From: Bacilli bacterium
GTDB lineage: Bacteria > Bacillota_I > Bacilli_A > RFN20 > CAG-826
Length of the DNA stretch: 64,000 nt
Reading direction: 5' to 3'
NCBI GenBank assembly: GCA_017651165.1
Contig: JAGCDH010000012.1
Location: 47,053-111,052, forward strand
The notes under the pieces are model-generated. The model had not been told where the DNA came from, made no database searches, and saw only the letters and a program-made list of their open reading frames with translations. The position numbers and the translations under genes were made by a program. Below, piece by piece: positions 1-7,417 of the stretch (position 1 is the stretch's first letter; each line of letters starts with the position of its first letter).

Positions 1-2053
1 AGCAGCCATAGTTGAAGATGGCTAACATTTCTTCAAAAGTCATTTGATTGAGGAATTCTTCCCATTTGGCATCGTTATATTCTTTTCCGAATAAATCTTT
101 TAACTGAATTAAAGTTCCTGATTCTGGTGTATAACCGGTGACTGGCATAGAGTCTGCTGGTTCATCGTTTTCAGTATAGGAACGTTGGGTGTTCTTTAAT
201 TCTCTTAAACCATCAGCATCAAGAGTACGTTCTTCTTTAGTAATCATTTTTGGGAAAGTATTCTTGAAATCTCTACGAGATAAGCTTTCGTTGACGTTCA
301 TATGGGATGTCACGTCATCGAATAATGGTTCAACTTTTGTGCCTGTGACTGGGTCATTATTCCAGAAATAGTCACTCGCTAAAGTTTTGGAAAATGTTCC
401 AAAATCATCGTGAGCGTTGATGCCAGCATGGAATATGTATTCACCAGCATCTAATTCCCAGCCCTTATTGCCATTACCATTGGCGTCGTGATTATCAAAA
501 CTAGCAAAGTCATATGGATTAACAGTAATCTTGACATCATCGTGTTCGCCTGCCTTGATGAGATCTGTTTTAGCAAAACCAACAAGAACCTTGTATGGTT
601 TTTCAATCTTACCTGCGGTATATGGAGCTTCGGCATATAATTGCACGACTTGTTTGCCGGCAACTGGGCCATTATTAGTCACTCTGATATTCACTTCAAA
701 TGTTTCAGCAGGATTTAAAGCGCCCGATAAAGCGGCAACGTTGGTAATTTCTTGTTCAAATTCTGTATAGCTTAAGCCATAACCGAATGGATAAACGACT
801 TGTTTGCTATAATCGAATCCTTCGTAGTTACCATTTTTGGCTTCGTGATCAGCGGTTTCGTAATAACGATAGCCTTGATAAATATTTTCTTCGTATTCAA
901 CAAGGAAGAAGTCTGTACCAACAAGCTTGCTGTTTTTAACTTGTAAATATTGGTCGCCTTCAAAGGCTTCTGGAGTAACACCATCGTCTTTATATTCTTG
1001 GAAGTTACCACCAAAGTTTTGCCATGTTGGATCCTTATCGTATTTTGTATAAATAGTATCAACTGTGCGACCAGAAGGGTTGACTGCACCAGTGAGAATT
1101 TCACCTAAAGCCATAATACCTTCAGCGCCAGGGCTACCGATAACGATAGCACCATCGACATATTTACCAAAATCATTGTAATCAGTACCACTAGCGGTTT
1201 CTTCTTTTAAGAAGCCGACGTCAATATAGTTGGAACCGTTTAATAAAATAATGATGTGTTGGAATTTGCCGGATTGGGCAATTGTTTTTAATAACTTTCT
1301 TTCGTAGTTATTTAATTCGAGATAATGACGTGTTGGGTCACCACCGCCATCTTCTGTATCTTGGACACGTGGTAAATCCCATGTTTCACCAGCGATACGG
1401 GAGAAGACAACTAACGCTGCATCACCATATTCATTAAATGAATTAGTGACTTCAGGAGTAAATCTATCTGGATCTGTTTCACCAATCTTTAAAGTTAAAG
1501 AAGAGGAAGCGCTATCCATGGCTGGGTTTTCACTACGGCCTTTACCAGATTTGGAATTGTCTTCATAGAATTCTCTAAGAACTTGGTTGTATTCGATATC
1601 TAAATCTTTTGCTGATAAAGAATCAAAAATTGTTTTCTTTTCAATGTTCTTATCTGGAGCGGCAGAGCCAGAACCACCATAAACTAGATTAACGGAGTTT
1701 TTGCCAAAGACAGAAACTTTAATCTTGCCACTGGCACCCTTCTGTAATGGTAAGGCTGGCACGTCACCTTTCTTTTCGTTCTTTAAAAGAACCATGCCTT
1801 CTTCACAAATCTTCTTTGTGATTTTGTCGCCGTTTTCACGAGCTTTATCTTTAGTTTCAAATTCTTGGCCGAAATCAATATCTGTTTCACCATCAGCGGT
1901 AATTGGTCTCTTACCACCAAAGATTTGATCTAAAGTTGGGGCAAATCTACCGACTGCAACATTGTTAGCAATAACAAGCGCTACAAGTAAGACAACGGTA
2001 AATCCTGCCCAAATGAAGACACGTGCTTTAAGAAGTTTTTTTAATATTTTCAT
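1..2053 (-). CDS. GH3 family glycoside hydrolase, permuted domain order, partial (3' end outside window)
   Basis: Predicted extracellular beta-glycosidase that would release sugars from oligo- or polysaccharides; substrate unknown. Start ATG at 2053 has an AGAGGA ribosome site nine bases upstream. About 684 residues are visible. An N-terminal membrane helix (about residues 12-31) suggests a membrane-anchored enzyme. The first domain resembles the C-terminal half of classical GH3 enzymes (EEGMVLLKNE near residue 83, NPSGRTVDT, YPFGYGLSYTEF), followed by a fibronectin III-like domain (ELDAGEYIFHAG). The reading frame then begins what aligns with the GH3 TIM barrel (WEEFLNQMTFEEML) and leaves the window, so the catalytic aspartate is not seen. 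It follows the lipoprotein gene by 35 bases, so the two are probably one operon. It is a paralogue of the two GH3 genes at 3543 and 7418 but more diverged. Confidence 0.9.
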   Translation of the reverse strand, partial: MKILKKLLKARVFIWAGFTVVLLVALVIANNVAVGRFAPTLDQIFGGKRPITADGETDIDFGQEFETKDKARENGDKITKKICEEGMVLLKNEKKGDVPALPLQKGASGKIKVSVFGKNSVNLVYGGSGSAAPDKNIEKKTIFDSLSAKDLDIEYNQVLREFYEDNSKSGKGRSENPAMDSASSSLTLKIGETDPDRFTPEVTNSFNEYGDAALVVFSRIAGETWDLPRVQDTEDGGGDPTRHYLELNNYERKLLKTIAQSGKFQHIIILLNGSNYIDVGFLKEETASGTDYNDFGKYVDGAIVIGSPGAEGIMALGEILTGAVNPSGRTVDTIYTKYDKDPTWQNFGGNFQEYKDDGVTPEAFEGDQYLQVKNSKLVGTDFFLVEYEENIYQGYRYYETADHEAKNGNYEGFDYSKQVVYPFGYGLSYTEFEQEITNVAALSGALNPAETFEVNIRVTNNGPVAGKQVVQLYAEAPYTAGKIEKPYKVLVGFAKTDLIKAGEHDDVKITVNPYDFASFDNHDANGNGNKGWELDAGEYIFHAGINAHDDFGTFSKTLASDYFWNNDPVTGTKVEPLFDDVTSHMNVNESLSRRDFKNTFPKMITKEERTLDADGLRELKNTQRSYTENDEPADSMPVTGYTPESGTLIQLKDLFGKEYNDAKWEEFLNQMTFEEMLAIFNYGC

Positions 2054-2088
2054 TTTCAAAAATCCTCTTTAAGTTTTTAAGTTTTAAA

Positions 2089-3318
2089 TTATTTATCCAT
2101 GACAGAAATATCAGCATCTGCCCATTCGATTGTGCTAGAAGTAAATAATTTGAAGCAGTCAAAGACTGGAGCTTGAGCAACTAATGAGTTACCGGAACCA
2201 ACGAAGTCGTTGTTGTCAACGAGGAACTTAAGGGTGTTTGTACCTTTTTTCAAAGAAACGTTGGTGTTTAAGACATAGTCTTGGAATGTGAAGTACTTAT
2301 TGAAAATAACGTTGTGAATATTGAGGTTACCATATTCCACTAATTCGTTGTTAAGGTAGACTTTACATTTTTGATCGCTAATTGCGCAAACTAATTCGCC
2401 GTCTTGGCCATCTAAGCCATATTCAGCGCAAGCTCTCATTGCGAGAACGACATTGCTAGCAGCTTCAGAAGCGGTGAATTCCCATTCTAAGAAGTTGCCT
2501 TGAATGTGCATATTGTGGACAAAGCCACCGAATGTCTTTTCATATTCATCGGAATCGGTCGCATATCTTGCTTCTTGGTTTTCATCCCAAATGTAATTAC
2601 CAGAGGCTTTTAATGGGTTTTCATTAATTGAGCTGTGAGAATCACGAGCAGTCATACCTCTACCTTGAGAACCACCAGAATATGTTGCACCTTTCATTGT
2701 TAAAATGTTCGGGCAAAGTTCACCTTCAAGGGCTTGAGCTTGGAGAGAAGAATCAATAAATAATGGTTCGAATGTTAAATCTTGCATGACCAATTTTAAT
2801 TGCTTATCTTCGAAATCCCAAATTTGACCACCATTGTTTGTGGCTCTCCAGCCATAGAATGTTTTGCCGCTTGGCGCGATTGGATCGGCTGGCTTGGTTA
2901 ATGTTTCACCTCTATTGATGTATTGGGTAGCAAGAGCGCCTTCAACACCACTAAATGTGACGGTGTACTTATCGTTCCATTTCGCCGACAAGGTAATGTT
3001 TTTGGTCACTTTAGAAAGTTCAAAAGACCAAATTGCGTTATCGGAGTCATACCAACCAAGGAATTGGTAAGCGCCTTTCACTGGATCATTTCTTGTTGGA
3101 TCGGTAGGTTTGGTCGCATAACCATTGTGTTGAACGATTTGATCTTCAATGGTTTCTGCACCACCATTTGTGTCGAATTTCACGGTGTAAGGACCTTTTG
3201 TTGTTTGGCTAGTGGAAGTAGGAACTTTTGATGTAGGATCTTTTCCACCATTGCCGCCACCGCAGGCGGCCAACATCATCGAACAGAGGATTACACCTAA
3301 GAGTACGGTTTTTTTCAT
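2089..3318 (-). CDS. Lipoprotein with InlB B-repeats and a carbohydrate-binding-like domain
   Basis: Probable surface lipoprotein, 409 aa. Signal peptide with lipobox MLAAC (Cys about residue 19), then a Gly/Ser/Thr linker. Two InlB B-repeat (Listeria-Bacteroides repeat) modules follow at about residues 44-115 and 116-190, recognisable by KFDTNGG...FLGWYDSD...LSAKW and by the second copy ending in a GWRA...W pattern. The C-terminal ~210 residues look like a beta-sandwich of the CBM6/CBM35 kind (WEFTASEA..., LVDNND..., APVFDCFKLF); this is an inference from pattern, not a firm match. No hydrolase motifs are seen. Its position just before a GH3 gene suggests it helps hold polysaccharide at the cell surface. 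The start has no Shine-Dalgarno sequence directly upstream; see the leader element at 3319-3402. Confidence 0.8.
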   Translation of the reverse strand: MKKTVLLGVILCSMMLAACGGGNGGKDPTSKVPTSTSQTTKGPYTVKFDTNGGAETIEDQIVQHNGYATKPTDPTRNDPVKGAYQFLGWYDSDNAIWSFELSKVTKNITLSAKWNDKYTVTFSGVEGALATQYINRGETLTKPADPIAPSGKTFYGWRATNNGGQIWDFEDKQLKLVMQDLTFEPLFIDSSLQAQALEGELCPNILTMKGATYSGGSQGRGMTARDSHSSINENPLKASGNYIWDENQEARYATDSDEYEKTFGGFVHNMHIQGNFLEWEFTASEAASNVVLAMRACAEYGLDGQDGELVCAISDQKCKVYLNNELVEYGNLNIHNVIFNKYFTFQDYVLNTNVSLKKGTNTLKFLVDNNDFVGSGNSLVAQAPVFDCFKLFTSSTIEWADADISVMDK

Positions 3319-3402
3319 AATTACAATAATTATTCAGATAACCCTAGCTTAACTGCTGAATAACATTCTCCTTTCTAGGGTTTTTATAATAACTTCGCCA
3401 TA
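3319..3402 (-). promoter_or_regulatory. Structured leader with a 5-codon ORF upstream of the lipoprotein gene
   Basis: The predicted transcript leader is about 84 nt. An AACCCTAG/CTAGGGTT stem (3375-3382 with 3340-3347) encloses an AAAGGAG sequence and a tiny ORF, ATG TTA TTC AGC AGT TAA (MLFSS). The lipoprotein ATG itself, 30 nt after that stop, has no recognisable ribosome site. This may be a leader-peptide or structural control element, or the ribosome site may simply be weak. Confidence 0.35.
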
Positions 3403-3408
3403 ATCTAG

Positions 3409-3436
3409 ATGATATATGGTGTTGGTTTATTAACAA
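3409..3436 (-). promoter_or_regulatory. Candidate promoter for the lipoprotein-GH3 operon
   Basis: TTGTTA (-35, 3431-3436), a 16-base spacer and TATCAT (-10, 3409-3414) on the minus strand. It would start transcription near 3402. Confidence 0.4.
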
Positions 3437-3480
3437 TTTTATTATATATAATATTACTTCGAAATAATATATGATGATAT

Positions 3481-3527
3481 GCACGAAACTGCTAGGGCCG
3501 CTTTGACCCTAGCAGTTGTGCTTTTTT
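3481..3527. terminator. Strong hairpin between GH3-2 and the lipoprotein operon
   Basis: Perfect 9-bp stem CTGCTAGGG/CCCTAGCAG (3489-3497 with 3507-3515), extendable by outer GCAC/GTGC pairing. A T-run follows on the plus strand (3522-3527); on the minus strand, where the GH3-2 transcript arrives, only TTTCGTG follows. It probably ends the GH3-2 transcript, although the better U-tract faces the other way. Confidence 0.6.
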
Positions 3528-3542
3528 ATTGTGCTTTATCGA

Positions 3543-6500
3543 TTAAGCTCTTTCTTTTTTGCGAAGGGAGAGAAGGATGAATCCGACACCCACAAGAGCA
3601 AGTAATCCGAGGGTAGCGCCTACGGAAGCGAGACTACCACCACAGCCACCTTTTGCTTTTGGATAGACAAATTCTTCCATCACTTCTTCACTGAGTTCTT
3701 CTTCTGCTGGCACGATATCAATGATGAATTGAACTGCCACTTTATTAGAACCACTTTCAAGAATGAGATCAATTCTATATAAACCAAGATGTTCAAGTTT
3801 ACCACTTAAGGCACCATTTTCGAGTTCAACGCCTTCTGGTAAGGAGCAACGTTGATTGAGTCTTGGAGTATATGATTCATATTGTGATGGTAAAACGTTG
3901 AGGGTGAATTCTTCACCGAGTTTCTTAGAAACGTTTTGGACATCGACAACTTTGGTTAAACCACGGTTTTGACCTGTACAATTGATGGACATGTACATGA
4001 TTTCTTTAATACGTTGTCTACATGCATACCACCATGTATAGGAAGTGAATTTGGAACCATTGTATGCTTGTTTGGAAACTGGAGCACCTTTTCCACCAAA
4101 AGCGGATGAGCTCCATTCACATTCGGAGTTACCACCGAAACCACGTTGGTCTAATTGAGAGTTACAACCAGCGATAGCACGGTTATTAACGTTTTCATAG
4201 CACTTGAAGTTAACACTACCATTACCACTGTGGGTCATATCGGATAAGACCGCACCTTTGAAGCCCCATTCTTCACGGAGAACTTCTGTTAATAATGGAT
4301 AGCTAGCCGCGGTTTCCATTAAACCTAAACGGTTATAGGAACCCATAACACCCATGGATTTACCTTCTTCAAAGACCATTTGGAATGATCTGAGGTAAAT
4401 TTCACGAAGTGCTTGTTCTGTTAAGTATGAGATACCACTTTCACGGTTCTTTTCTTGATCGTTTGTAGCGAAGTGTTTGAAGTATGCATAGACACCTCTA
4501 TCAGTAGCAGCACCAACGACTTCAGCAGCGATTCTACCCATTAAGAATGGATCGGCTGAATAATATTCGAAGTTACGGCCACCAAATGGAGAACGGTGTG
4601 TATTGACCGCTGGGCCCCACCAACCAGATTTACCATTGATTTGAGATTCCATACCAACGGCTTCACCTTGTTCGTGAGCAAGTCTTGGATTGAATGTCGC
4701 AGCGATAATTGGGGAAGAAACCCATTGCATAATGCTGAATTTTTGTGGGCCGTCACCTTCGCTGAAGCTATTTTTGCCAATAGCACTTAAGCCTGGTGAA
4801 GCCATACCATTAGACTCGATGTAGTTGAGCATTTCGCTATAGGAGAATTCGTTGACGAATGATTCCCATTTTGGATCATCTAAATCGACGCCTTTCATGG
4901 CAGAAAGTTGTGTACGTGGAGATGGTGTCTTTTGTTCCCATTTACCATCGATTGCGTCTTGTTCTGTCTTATAAGCAGCTTCTGGTGTGTATTCGAAGTT
5001 GTGATCAACATCGACTTCACCGAGTTTGTATTCGTGAGTAAGGAATTCTTCTGCACGGCTGCCTTCTTTAACAGTACGGGATTCAAAAGTTGGGTGATGT
5101 GGGAATGTCTTAACGAGATCGACACGGCTCATTTGTTCGAATTCGATATCGTCTTCGCCTGGTAAGGAATTGTAGAAGCCTCTATCAGTGAAACGGTTTT
5201 CAACTTTGTTGCCAGTGAAACGGTCGTTTTCGTATTTAATACCATTTTCAGTAACATTTAATGTAACTTGGCCATAGAATTCATGGGCGTTTTTGCCTAA
5301 GAGAATTTCGTATGCACCTGGATCTAATTCATAACCCTTGAAGCCATTACCATTCGCATCACTGAAGTCGTAGTTAGCGACATCTTGGAGATGGAAAGTA
5401 AGGTTCATGATTTGTGATTGTCCTGGTTGAATGAGTTCGCTCTTGTCGAAAGCACATAAGACGTGGTCTGCTTTTTCGATTTCGCCTTTTTTGTATGGAG
5501 CTTTCCAATATAATTGAACAGCATCTTTACCAGCAACTGTACCTGTATTAGTCACCTTTACAGTCACTTCGATTAAATCACTATTTTCATCGAGAATAGC
5601 GTCTTTTGCAGGACTGACTCTCATGATTTGTTGATCGAAGGAAGTATAGCTTAAGCCATAACCGAATGGATAAACAACGCCACCTTTTTCTTTGTCTTGA
5701 CCGTTGTACCATTTATCAGCGGCCTTTTTGTTTTTGGCAGCCATATCAGCATAACGGGTTTCATAATAACGATAGTCGACATAAATGCCTTCTTCATATG
5801 AAACATAAGCGGATGGTTTAACGCCATTGATACCACCTTGGACAACTTTAGCCTCTTCGTCAACCCATCTTGGGCTTTCGTGCTTGCTATAAGCTTTATC
5901 AGTACCAAAGCTCATCACTGGATCACCATCTGGAGTGAACATTGTATCTTGTGGCGCGTATGTTTCGGTTTTGCCAAACCAAGAATTGTCATTCGCTTTG
6001 ATAATTTGATCGTTTGTTTGTGCGTTGTCAGAGAAGTTTTGATATGTTGGATCTAATTTGAAATCTCTTGCCCATGTATCAACTGTACGACCTGATGGGT
6101 TGACATCACCAACTAAAATTCTACCAACAGCGGCTGGGCCAACGTCACCTGGGTTACCAATCCAAAGAACTGCAGAGACCTTTGGATCTTTTTCAAAGAC
6201 ATCACATTCGAAGATGTTGGAAGAGTTAATAACGATAATAACATTATCGAAATGTTCTTCTAACAAATGTAATAAGTCTTCTTCGTTGTCGGATAATTCA
6301 AGTGCGTGCTTATCGGTAATTTCATCAAGTGGTGTTGCCTCAACGTTTGTACCGTTTGCTCTTGGATCGAAGTCACGAGCGTCAATTGCTTTGACGTCAC
6401 AACCTTCTGAACCTTCACGAGTGATAACTTGGATAGCAACATCGTTGAATTCATCCATACTGGCAATTAAATCTTCAGTATAGAGGTTCACTGGGGTTTC

Positions 6501-6974
6501 ACCAATTTGAACTTGAGAGTTGCCTTTCCAACCATCGTTACCATTGGTTCTGCCAATACCTGAAGCAGGATTGTTTTCCCATTGGCCTCTTGAGTTTTTC
6601 CTACGATAGAACTCTTTTAATGTAGTATTGACTTCAAAGCCCACTTCTTCCAAAGCCATTTGGAGGTCATAGTCTTTGACACCACTACTAGCGGATGAGG
6701 AACCGGAACCTGCGCCACCTTTTGCAAGGTTAAAAGCAGATTTACCAGCTAATGTGGCCTTACCAGGTTGCATTGGTAAGAAGCCATCGTTCTTGAGAAG
6801 GACAAAGCCTTCGTCAGCAATGCGGCTATTTAAATCAGAACCATAAGCTTTATAGGCACTGTCAGAATCATATTTACCAATGAATTCAGCGTTTAAACCG
6901 ACTGGTTCACTGTGTAAACATAATGGAAAAGCCATTGCTGCTAGAAGAATTGGAAATAAAATTTTTTTCTTCAT
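3543..6974 (-). CDS. GH3 family glycoside hydrolase with permuted domains and GGCGGS C-terminal anchor (GH3-2)
   Basis: Secreted beta-glycosidase, 1143 aa from the ATG at 6974 (AAAGGA eight bases upstream; an in-frame ATG at 7031 lacks a ribosome site). Order: signal peptide (1-~22); the domain that is C-terminal in classical GH3 (DEGFVLLKN, NPSGRTVDTWARD, YPFGYGLSYTSF); FnIII-like domain (ELDPGAYEILLGKNAHEF); then the TIM barrel, with FGGRNFEYYSADP, the KHF motif (YFKHFATNDQEKNRES) and LSDMTHSG carrying the likely nucleophile Asp near residue 910; then a He_PIG/Ig-like domain (LPEGVELENGALSGKL); and a tail GGCGGS-helix-RKKERA. Classical enzymes have SDW at the nucleophile; here it is SDM. 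Permuted GH3 enzymes are known from rumen bacteria. Close tandem paralogue of the gene at 7418. Substrate not predictable. Confidence 0.93.
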   Translation of the reverse strand: MKKKILFPILLAAMAFPLCLHSEPVGLNAEFIGKYDSDSAYKAYGSDLNSRIADEGFVLLKNDGFLPMQPGKATLAGKSAFNLAKGGAGSGSSSASSGVKDYDLQMALEEVGFEVNTTLKEFYRRKNSRGQWENNPASGIGRTNGNDGWKGNSQVQIGETPVNLYTEDLIASMDEFNDVAIQVITREGSEGCDVKAIDARDFDPRANGTNVEATPLDEITDKHALELSDNEEDLLHLLEEHFDNVIIVINSSNIFECDVFEKDPKVSAVLWIGNPGDVGPAAVGRILVGDVNPSGRTVDTWARDFKLDPTYQNFSDNAQTNDQIIKANDNSWFGKTETYAPQDTMFTPDGDPVMSFGTDKAYSKHESPRWVDEEAKVVQGGINGVKPSAYVSYEEGIYVDYRYYETRYADMAAKNKKAADKWYNGQDKEKGGVVYPFGYGLSYTSFDQQIMRVSPAKDAILDENSDLIEVTVKVTNTGTVAGKDAVQLYWKAPYKKGEIEKADHVLCAFDKSELIQPGQSQIMNLTFHLQDVANYDFSDANGNGFKGYELDPGAYEILLGKNAHEFYGQVTLNVTENGIKYENDRFTGNKVENRFTDRGFYNSLPGEDDIEFEQMSRVDLVKTFPHHPTFESRTVKEGSRAEEFLTHEYKLGEVDVDHNFEYTPEAAYKTEQDAIDGKWEQKTPSPRTQLSAMKGVDLDDPKWESFVNEFSYSEMLNYIESNGMASPGLSAIGKNSFSEGDGPQKFSIMQWVSSPIIAATFNPRLAHEQGEAVGMESQINGKSGWWGPAVNTHRSPFGGRNFEYYSADPFLMGRIAAEVVGAATDRGVYAYFKHFATNDQEKNRESGISYLTEQALREIYLRSFQMVFEEGKSMGVMGSYNRLGLMETAASYPLLTEVLREEWGFKGAVLSDMTHSGNGSVNFKCYENVNNRAIAGCNSQLDQRGFGGNSECEWSSSAFGGKGAPVSKQAYNGSKFTSYTWWYACRQRIKEIMYMSINCTGQNRGLTKVVDVQNVSKKLGEEFTLNVLPSQYESYTPRLNQRCSLPEGVELENGALSGKLEHLGLYRIDLILESGSNKVAVQFIIDIVPAEEELSEEVMEEFVYPKAKGGCGGSLASVGATLGLLALVGVGFILLSLRKKERA

Positions 6975-7047
6975 ACGTTTTTCCTTTCGAAGTGTAAATT
7001 GCATTATTATGTTGCCTCTATTTGAGAGCAAGCGAAGAAACTGTCTA

Positions 7048-7068
7048 ATTATGCTATCGTTTCATAAT
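7048..7068 (-). promoter_or_regulatory. cre-like / LacI-type operator candidate
   Basis: Dyad ATTATG...CATAAT (7048-7053 with 7063-7068) around a CG-centred core. The minus strand reads ATGAAACGATAGCA, which fits the CcpA cre consensus TGNAANCGNTNNCA except at the first two bases. It lies just downstream of the predicted start site of GH3-2, a common roadblock position for catabolite repression. Confidence 0.3.
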
Positions 7069-7082
7069 GCATGTGCATATTT

Positions 7083-7112
7083 AATATATATCGTGCACGA
7101 ATACCTTTACAA
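7083..7112 (-). promoter_or_regulatory. Candidate promoter of GH3-2 with an internal palindrome
   Basis: TTGTAA (-35, 7107-7112), an 18-base spacer and TATATT (-10, 7083-7088). The spacer contains the perfect 10-bp palindrome TCGTGCACGA (7091-7100), a possible repressor site. Confidence 0.45.
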
Positions 7113-7353
7113 GACAAATTGTTTTATTTAAACAGGACAATTATTTGTTATTTTTTGTGCTAAACAAAAAGCTATTTATCCTACTAGTAATGAACCTTAA
7201 TTATTTTAAATCAGATTCAAAGTATGCATTAAAGTGATCATATCATTTCATATAGTTTTAAAAACTATTTCTTAAGAACGATGCGATTATAAACGCGCTA
7301 AACAAACTGATTGTTAAAAAATATTAACTTATTTTTGTAGTTAGTTAAAAAAT

Positions 7354-7385
7354 AAAGCGAAACGCCCCTAAGAACGTTCCGCTTT
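7354..7385 (-). terminator. Intrinsic terminator of GH3-3
   Basis: Eleven-base-pair stem (7375-7385 with 7354-7364, one G-U pair) followed on the minus strand by ATTTTTT. It lies 33 bases after the stop codon. Confidence 0.8.
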
Positions 7386-7417
7386 GAAATTGATATGTGA
7401 TTAAGAAGCAATAATAA

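Larger units (their letters stand above)
6975..7417. other. 443-bp intergenic region between the two GH3 paralogues
   Basis: No gene seen. It holds the GH3-2 promoter and possible operators (7048-7112), the GH3-3 terminator (7354-7385) and an AT-rich stretch with a small hairpin (ATAGTTTT-A-AAAACTAT, about 7251-7268) of unknown meaning. Confidence 0.6.

Noticed and set aside
6058..6483. 141-aa plus-strand reading frame inside GH3-2
   Set aside because: Opposite-strand shadow of conserved GH3 coding sequence.
6975..7031. Start of GH3-2 at 7031
   Set aside because: The first 19 residues lack a signal peptide and a ribosome site; the ATG at 6974 has both.
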